A stretch of 10,606 bases of DNA from Bacteroidales bacterium (GTDB lineage: Bacteria; Bacteroidota; Bacteroidia; Bacteroidales; ML635J-15). The stretch spans positions 1 to 10,606 of the forward strand of contig JAQVEY010000047.1 of the NCBI GenBank assembly GCA_028697515.1, read 5' to 3'. The translations under genes and the position numbers were made by a program. The notes under the pieces were generated by a model. It did no database searches. It saw only the letters and a program-made list of their open reading frames with translations, and was not told where the DNA came from. Each line of letters opens with the position of its first letter. The stretch's first letter is position 1. Below are positions 6,065-10,606 of this stretch, one piece after another.

Positions 6065-7309
6065 GTGATAATCTTTAGACTAATAGGAGATAGCGTTAAA
6101 TTTGCCCTTAACTCGTTGGTTATTAATAAATTGCGTACTGTCTTATCTTTATTGGGGATAACAATTGGTATTTTTAGTATAATATCAGTTATGACAACTA
6201 TAGACTCATTAGAAAGGTCAATTCGCGATAATGTTAGTTCGCTTGGTGATAATAAAATATATATTCAAAAATGGCCATGGTCCTTTGGTAAGGATTACCC
6301 ATGGTGGAAATACATGAATCGACCTTTACCCAATCTGGATGAAACTGAAAAGATAAAACAACAATCAATTTATTCGGAAAGTGTAGCTTTTGCTGCTTCA
6401 ACATCTAAAACTGCTGAATATGAAGATAAGTATGTGGAAAATGCAGGAGTAATGTTAGTCTCTCATGATTATGATCAGGTACAAGCTATTGATATTGAAA
6501 AAGGAAGATATTTCTCTCAATTAGAATCAAATAATGGAAAAAATGTAGCTGTTATAGGAGCAGTAATTGCTGAATCACTATTTGGAGAATTAAATCCAAT
6601 TGACAAGAAAATTAAAATTGCCGGACGGAAAATTTCTATAATTGGTGTATGCAAAAAAGAAGGTGAGGATATGTTTAATTCGAGTATGGATGAAGTTATT
6701 ATGATACCTGTAAATTTTGGTAAAAACATATTCGATATAGAAAGTGATGCTTTGAACCCTTTTATTATTGTTAAGGCAAAAGAAAATGTAAGTGCTGAAC
6801 AATTGGTAGATGAACTTACTATAATTATGAGAACTATCCGAAGACTAAAACCTATGGAAGAGGACAATTTTGCTTTAAATCAGGCAAGTATGATATCAAA
6901 AGGGCTGGACAGTATTTTTAAAATTCTAGATATAGCGGGAATAATTATTGGAGGTTTTGCAATATTAGTGGGAGGTTTTGGAATAGCAAATATTATGTTT
7001 GTGTCGGTTAAAGAAAGAACAAAAGAGATTGGAATTCAAAAAGCAATTGGTGCAAAATCTTATCTTATTCTAATACAATTTCTTACAGAGGCATCTGTGT
7101 TAAGTTTAGTTGGCGGAATAGTAGGTCTTATTTTAGTCTGGCTTTTAACTCTTGTTGCCAGTAGTATGACACCATTGCATTTTGCACTGAGTTTTGGGAA
7201 TATTTTATCAGGTACTTTAATTTCAATTGTTATCGGTGTCGTTTCTGGTTATGCACCTGCTCGTAAAGCAGCAAAGCTCGATCCTGTTACAGCAATGAAC
7301 TTCGTCTAG
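6065..7309 (+). CDS. MacB/FtsX-type ABC transporter permease, GTG start
   Basis: The 414-residue inner-membrane protein has the MacB layout: one N-terminal membrane helix (about 24-44, in NKLRTVLSLLGITIGIFSIISV), a large periplasmic MacB_PCD-like domain (about 45-280), and three C-terminal helices (about 289-315, 335-362 and 376-400). The loop after the second helix reads VKERTKEIGIQKAIGA, the FtsX-family coupling motif that contacts the ATPase. The protein ends APARKAAKLDPVTAMNF, as family members do. I accept the GTG at 6065 because a TAA stop precedes it directly and the residues after it match the family's normal N-terminus; no ATG is available nearby. MacB-type permeases work with an ATPase and usually a periplasmic adaptor to move substrates or drive envelope mechanics; neither partner is in this window. 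The stop codon overlaps that of the converging Nudix gene. Confidence 0.92.
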   Translation: MIIFRLIGDSVKFALNSLVINKLRTVLSLLGITIGIFSIISVMTTIDSLERSIRDNVSSLGDNKIYIQKWPWSFGKDYPWWKYMNRPLPNLDETEKIKQQSIYSESVAFAASTSKTAEYEDKYVENAGVMLVSHDYDQVQAIDIEKGRYFSQLESNNGKNVAVIGAVIAESLFGELNPIDKKIKIAGRKISIIGVCKKEGEDMFNSSMDEVIMIPVNFGKNIFDIESDALNPFIIVKAKENVSAEQLVDELTIIMRTIRRLKPMEEDNFALNQASMISKGLDSIFKILDIAGIIIGGFAILVGGFGIANIMFVSVKERTKEIGIQKAIGAKSYLILIQFLTEASVLSLVGGIVGLILVWLLTLVASSMTPLHFALSFGNILSGTLISIVIGVVSGYAPARKAAKLDPVTAMNFV

Positions 7310-7740
7310 AGATTACAAAGCTTCTCTGCTATAAATTCGCTTATTATTTGTTTGTGATCAAATGCCACTTCGGGCAAATTATCAAGATTAAACCAACTTA
7401 TTTCCTTAGCATCATCACCTGCAGAAATTTTTTCAGGTGTGTTGCAATATCCATAAAAAACTACAGCAATATTTCTGTCACGAGGGTCGCGTCCTGGATT
7501 GCCATAAGCTTTAAATTGATGGAATTTTATTCCTGCCAAAGATGTTTCTTCCGCAGTTTCTCGATTAACTGATTGCTCTAATGTTTCATCCATTTCAATA
7601 AATCCTCCTGGCAATGCCCAGCAATTCTTGTAAGGTTCATTTGCCCTTTTAATCAGTAAGATTTTTGACCTAGTTTTATCGTCAATTATTATTGCATCAA
7701 CAGTATTGAGTGCACGTGGATAATCGTATGTGTAATTCAT
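7306..7740 (-). CDS. Nudix hydrolase (ADP-ribose pyrophosphatase-like)
   Basis: The 144-residue protein is a single Nudix domain, a fold that hydrolyses nucleoside diphosphates linked to another group. The Nudix box runs from Gly46 to Leu68: GFIEMDE, seven residues, then RETAEETSL. Arg60, Glu61, Glu64 and Glu65, the metal-binding and catalytic set, are present. The usual Gly near the box's end is Ser67. The strand WALPGGF precedes it, and NPGRDPRDRNIAVVFYGY (81-98) after it resembles ADP-ribose/NADH-type Nudix enzymes; that substrate is inference. It is the last gene of a three-gene operon; its ATG overlaps the stop of the AlbA_2 gene by four bases (7737-7740), so translation is probably coupled. 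Its TAG stop shares CTAG (7306-7309) with the permease stop, leaving no intergenic space. Confidence 0.93.
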   Translation of the reverse strand: MNYTYDYPRALNTVDAIIIDDKTRSKILLIKRANEPYKNCWALPGGFIEMDETLEQSVNRETAEETSLAGIKFHQFKAYGNPGRDPRDRNIAVVFYGYCNTPEKISAGDDAKEISWFNLDNLPEVAFDHKQIISEFIAEKLCNL

Positions 7741-8399
7741 AATACTTTGTATTCGAAATTATCATTAAACTTATATTTGACTGAAGTTGAAGTGATTTCA
7801 ATCTCAAGAATTTCCATCAACATTAGATTTATCAGTAATTTGTCAGCCTCAGCACTTCTTATTCCTGCAATTCTAATAAAATGCGATTTAGAAATGCTAC
7901 CGTTTTCATAAATTTCTTTTAATAGTGTTTCAACAACATCATTAAACTTTATTTTCACTCCACTAATGCCTTTTTTCTTTCTTCTCCACACTTCAATAAG
8001 AGTTTTGGGAGCAACAATATTCTCGTCGTTCACTCTTACATAAGCTTTGAAAATCCCATCATGGTCAGGTGCTGTATGTGGTAATTCAAAACTTTTTGGT
8101 ACTATTATTTCCAAAACATTTTTGCCATTTATTATGTGATTTTTAAAACTGAATTTTACTTCGGGACGACAGTGCAACAATGCAGCAGTTTCAATCATAT
8201 AATATTCTTCTTCGGAATTTATTCCTGCAATACTACCATTATCTCTTACTCCAATTAATAAACTTCCTCCTTTTGTATTTGCAAAGGCTGACAGTGAACG
8301 TGCAATCTTTTTCGTATCAGAAATGCTGTGCTTAAAATCAAGATTTATTCCCTCTCCTGACTTTATTCTGGTTAAAACATCTTTATTTAAATCAGTCAT
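7737..8399 (-). CDS. AlbA_2/Schlafen-type protein with C-terminal helical (winged-helix-like) region
   Basis: The 220-residue product begins with an AlbA_2 (Schlafen-type, often labelled 'ATP-binding') domain, about residues 10-135. Its hallmarks are GEGINLDFKHS (15-25), AFANTKGGSLLIGVRDNGSIAGI (38-60) and the IVPKSFELPHTAP segment. The family's usual acidic residue before FK is Asp21. Residues 145-220 are rich in helices, with ISKSHFIRIAGIRSAEADKLLINLMLMEIL, and look like a winged helix. Such proteins have been linked to nucleic-acid binding, RNA cleavage (eukaryotic Schlafens) or transcriptional control; which applies here is unknown. The start codon at 8397-8399 overlaps the end of the phosphatase gene by eight bases, and its stop overlaps the Nudix start by four, so all three genes are probably co-translated. 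The full-length C-terminal AAA-like region of longer relatives is absent. Confidence 0.88.
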   Translation of the reverse strand: MTDLNKDVLTRIKSGEGINLDFKHSISDTKKIARSLSAFANTKGGSLLIGVRDNGSIAGINSEEEYYMIETAALLHCRPEVKFSFKNHIINGKNVLEIIVPKSFELPHTAPDHDGIFKAYVRVNDENIVAPKTLIEVWRRKKKGISGVKIKFNDVVETLLKEIYENGSISKSHFIRIAGIRSAEADKLLINLMLMEILEIEITSTSVKYKFNDNFEYKVL

Positions 8400-9093
8400 T
8401 CTCGCAATTCGTTTTACTTATGATTTCCATTGTATCAATATTAAGGCAGATTAATTTTCCGAACCCTTTACGTGTCTTGCCGTAAATACAGCCGTTATCA
8501 ATACTTATAATAGGAGATGCGTCTTTTATACTGTTTTCTATTGATTTGAATTCAGCAACAGTATGACCGTGTATAAGAGTTTTTCCTCTTAATTTTGCAA
8601 GGTCTCCAAGTAGATATCTTCCTGAGAGCATAAATGTCTCATTATCAAATATATTATCACCACTCAAGTCAAGTGTTGCATGAACTAAAATAAATTTGTC
8701 AAGCTCATAATATAAAGGAAGATTTTGCAAAAGTTCAATATATTTCTTTTTAATTTTTCCTTTTATTGACAACAAATCAGCAGATTTATAGAATCTTAGA
8801 AACTGATGTAATCTCTCAGGTTCTTTGCTCAATACAGTCAATAGCATATTTTCGTGATTGCCCTTAAGTGGAAAAATTTTAAAACCTTGATTTTTTAATT
8901 TAATTATTCTATTTAATACTCCACTACTGCTATTTCCCCTATTAATCATGTCCCCAAGCAGATATAATTCATCGCTTTTACTTAGATTGATTTTTTTTAG
9001 CAATTTTCCGAAAGTACGGTTACATCCATGTATGTCTCCGATTATATATCTATTTCCAGTTTCTAATGCTAACACGCTAAAAGTTTTACGCAA
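8392..9093 (-). CDS. PPP-family metallophosphatase (calcineurin-like), non-ATG start
   Basis: The product is about 233 residues and resembles bacterial PPP (lambda-phosphatase-like) enzymes that remove phosphate from proteins or small molecules. The two-metal motifs appear in order: GDIHG (Asp20, His22), GDMINRG (47-53, Asp48, Arg52), GNHE (Asn79, His80), LVHA (His138) and IHGHT (His175, His177), then ISIDNGCIYG. The usual GDxxDRG reads GDMINRG, so Asn51 replaces the second Asp, a residue thought to assist catalysis; activity may be altered or this may be a subfamily trait. The given start at 9093 is TTG; an in-frame GTG at 9075 (residue 7) is the other option, and no ATG lies upstream before the stop at 9121-9123. 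It is first in the operon with the AlbA_2 and Nudix genes, with an eight-base overlap to the former. Confidence 0.9.
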   Translation of the reverse strand: MRKTFSVLALETGNRYIIGDIHGCNRTFGKLLKKINLSKSDELYLLGDMINRGNSSSGVLNRIIKLKNQGFKIFPLKGNHENMLLTVLSKEPERLHQFLRFYKSADLLSIKGKIKKKYIELLQNLPLYYELDKFILVHATLDLSGDNIFDNETFMLSGRYLLGDLAKLRGKTLIHGHTVAEFKSIENSIKDASPIISIDNGCIYGKTRKGFGKLICLNIDTMEIISKTNCEND

Positions 9094-9098
9094 AATAA
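9091..9098 (-). promoter_or_regulatory. Possible -7 element overlapping the phosphatase start region
   Basis: Read on the minus strand this is TTATTTTG, one mismatch from TAnnTTTG, and it includes the proposed TTG start codon. If it is the real -7 element, transcription would begin near 9085 and the GTG at 9075 would be the start codon. It sits just downstream of the ornithine aminotransferase terminator, where an operon promoter is needed. Confidence 0.3.
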
Positions 9099-9110
9099 AT
9101 AAAAATGCAC

Positions 9111-9146
9111 AAAAAAACTGTCATAATTATAAATCACGACAGTTTT
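9111..9146 (-). terminator. Intrinsic terminator of the ornithine aminotransferase gene
   Basis: On the minus strand AAAACTGTC (from 9146 to 9138) pairs with GACAGTTTT (9122 to 9114), nine perfect pairs with a 15-base loop, and runs into seven T. It begins 19 bases after the stop codon at 9165. It separates the aminotransferase from the phosphatase operon. Confidence 0.82.
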
Positions 9147-9164
9147 AATAACTAAAATTATTCT

Positions 9165-10400
9165 TTATTCGAACTTTTTAAAAGCTTTCTTAATAAGTCC
9201 AATAGCATCGCGTAATTGAGCTTCTGTTATGACTAGAGGAGGAGCAAAGCGAATGATATTGCCATGAGTTGGTTTAGCAAGAACACCACATTCTTTCATT
9301 TCAACACAAACATCCCAAGCAGTTTTACCCGGTTGGTTACGTATAACAACTGCATTTAATAAACCTTTTCCTCTAACTAATTCAATCATTGGAGAATGAA
9401 ATGCATTCATTTCATCGCGGAAAATTTTTCCGAGATACTCAGCTCTTTCTGCAAGTTTTTCTTCTTTTACAACTTCAAGAGCTGCAACAGCAACTTTACC
9501 TGCTAATGGAAATCCACCAAAAGTAGAACCATGTTCTCCCGGCTTAATTGTTAGCATAATATCATCATCAGCAAGACAGCAAGAAACTGGAATAACTCCA
9601 CCGGAGAGTGCTTTTCCTAAAATCAGAATATCTGGACGAACACCTTCGTGGTCACAAGCTAATAATTTTCCTGTACGTGCAATACCTGTTTGAACTTCGT
9701 CAGCGATAAATAATACATTGTGCTTTTTACAAAGTTCATATGATTTTTTTAGATAACCTTCATCTGGAACAAAAACTCCTGCTTCCCCTTGTATAGGTTC
9801 AACAAGAAAAGCAGCGGTAGTTTTACCATGCTCTTCAAGAACTTTGGCCAAAGCTTCAGTGTCATTATAAGGTATGCGAATAAAACCGGGAGTGAGAGGT
9901 CCAAAGTTTGCGTATGAATCAGGATCACTCGACATGGTAACAATAGTAATTGTACGTCCATGAAAGTTTCCTTCGCAGCAGATAATTTTAACATCATCAT
10001 TCGGAATGCCTTTTTTTACAACACCCCAACGACGTGCAAGTTTTAATGCGGTTTCATCACCCTCTGCACCTGTATTCATTGGTAATACTTTGTCATATCC
10101 GAAATATTCAGTAATAAATTTTTCGTAATCACCTAAAGTTGAATTGTAAAATGCTCTTGATGTAAGAGTTAATTTTTTTGCTTGTTCTATAAGTGCATTG
10201 ACAATCTTTGGATGACAATGACCTTGATTTACAGCAGAATATGCACTTAGAAAATCATAATATTGTTTTCCTTCAACATCCCAAACCAATGGTCCTTCGC
10301 CTCTGTCTATAACAACAGGTAGTGGATGATAATTGTGTGCTCCGTACTTTGCTTCCAGTTCAATAAACTCCTGAGAAGTCCTTTTTGCATTGTTTGACAT
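9165..10400 (-). CDS. rocD: Ornithine aminotransferase (ornithine-oxo-acid transaminase)
   Basis: This PLP enzyme moves the delta-amino group of ornithine to 2-oxoglutarate, giving glutamate-semialdehyde (hence proline or glutamate) and glutamate; it is cytoplasmic. The 411 residues match the family. The N-terminal [11 protein letters not shown] (19-29) and [19 protein letters not shown] (49-67) are hallmarks that separate it from acetylornithine aminotransferase. Tyr24, Tyr54, Arg149, Glu206 and the PLP lysine Lys263 (ILGKALSGG) correspond to human Tyr55, Tyr85, Arg180, Glu235 and Lys292; Asp234 contacts the pyridine nitrogen. His147 stands where human OAT has Trp178, as in other bacterial enzymes. 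GSTFGGFPL has Phe297 where GGNPL is usual. The ATG is at 10398-10400. It is a single gene with its own terminator at 9111-9146. A near-match -7 element (CAAATTTG, 10437-10444) lies upstream. Confidence 0.96.
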   Translation of the reverse strand: MSNNAKRTSQEFIELEAKYGAHNYHPLPVVIDRGEGPLVWDVEGKQYYDFLSAYSAVNQGHCHPKIVNALIEQAKKLTLTSRAFYNSTLGDYEKFITEYFGYDKVLPMNTGAEGDETALKLARRWGVVKKGIPNDDVKIICCEGNFHGRTITIVTMSSDPDSYANFGPLTPGFIRIPYNDTEALAKVLEEHGKTTAAFLVEPIQGEAGVFVPDEGYLKKSYELCKKHNVLFIADEVQTGIARTGKLLACDHEGVRPDILILGKALSGGVIPVSCCLADDDIMLTIKPGEHGSTFGGFPLAGKVAVAALEVVKEEKLAERAEYLGKIFRDEMNAFHSPMIELVRGKGLLNAVVIRNQPGKTAWDVCVEMKECGVLAKPTHGNIIRFAPPLVITEAQLRDAIGLIKKAFKKFE

Positions 10401-10454
10401 AACTAGTTATTTTAATTTAACATTTATATTTGTTAGCAAATTTGAGAATTTTTA

Positions 10455-10539
10455 TCCGATCTAAAAAATTTAAAGTAAAGATTTTTAAAAACATGATATT
10501 TAACATGTTTTTGAAAATCTATTGGATTCACAAATCGGA
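10455..10539. repeat. Nested hairpin upstream of the ornithine aminotransferase gene
   Basis: Bases 10479-10495 pair with 10504-10520: 17 pairs including one G-T wobble, around the eight-base loop ATATTTAA. Outside it, TCCGAT (10455-10460) matches ATCGGA (10534-10539), so the whole can form a closed stem with internal unpaired flanks. There is no T-tract, so it is unlikely to be a terminator. The remaining bases up to 10606 are AT-rich without a recognisable gene. Confidence 0.6.
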
Positions 10540-10606
10540 CTAGTGTTAATATCATAAAACAATAATGCTTTAATATTTATCTTTTTAATTGTATATGAAA
10601 TTATTT

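Noticed and set aside
6517..6867. Minus-strand 116-codon frame inside the permease gene
   Set aside because: It is antisense to the periplasmic domain of a clear MacB-type permease; its hydrophobic look follows from the complementary codons.
9165..10400. Acetylornithine aminotransferase (argD)
   Set aside because: Residues 19-29 and 49-67, and Tyr24/Tyr54, match ornithine aminotransferase specifically.
10425..10432. Plus-strand TATATTTG as a promoter
   Set aside because: It would transcribe away from the aminotransferase start into a gene-free region; a chance match in AT-rich DNA is more likely.

Overview
The window looks like a chromosomal segment of a member of the Bacteroidota. It is AT-rich. 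It has promoter elements of the TAnnTTTG type instead of clear Shine-Dalgarno sites, signal peptides ending in 'NAQ', and a protein with a type IX secretion (T9SS) C-terminal sorting domain. I cannot name a genus.

Layout. 1-99 is the N-terminus of an exported protein on the minus strand. 249-323 is tRNA-Val(GAC) with a good promoter and an intrinsic terminator. 324-725 has no gene; its first 127 bases can fold completely into a four-way junction (a closing stem plus three abutting hairpins), and further hairpins follow. 726-1283 is a small exported protein of unknown function that converges on purA across a strong bidirectional terminator. fur and purA (3183 to 1391, minus strand) look like one transcription unit. 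3384-4763 encodes a secreted T9SS substrate with a duplicated N-terminal domain. 4830-5804 (minus) is a membrane-anchored alpha/beta hydrolase. 6065-7309 (plus) is a MacB/FtsX-type permease with a GTG start and no ATPase partner in view. 9093 to 7306 (minus) is a tightly coupled three-gene operon: PPP-type metallophosphatase, AlbA_2/Schlafen-type protein with a C-terminal helical region, and Nudix hydrolase. 9165-10400 (minus) is ornithine aminotransferase. 10401-10606 has no gene but holds another nested hairpin.

How the parts fit. Most genes are housekeeping or envelope genes: AMP synthesis under a metal-responsive neighbour, ornithine/proline/arginine metabolism, and cell-surface proteins. 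The permease and the phosphatase operon converge so tightly that their stop codons overlap in the tetranucleotide CTAG. The overlapping phosphatase, AlbA_2 and Nudix genes suggest three enzymes made in fixed proportion, possibly acting on a phosphorylated or nucleotide-derived substrate; that is inference.

I do not see a clear new defence or mobile system. The items most worth following up are the 324-450 multibranch palindrome next to tRNA-Val and the phosphatase/AlbA_2/Nudix operon.
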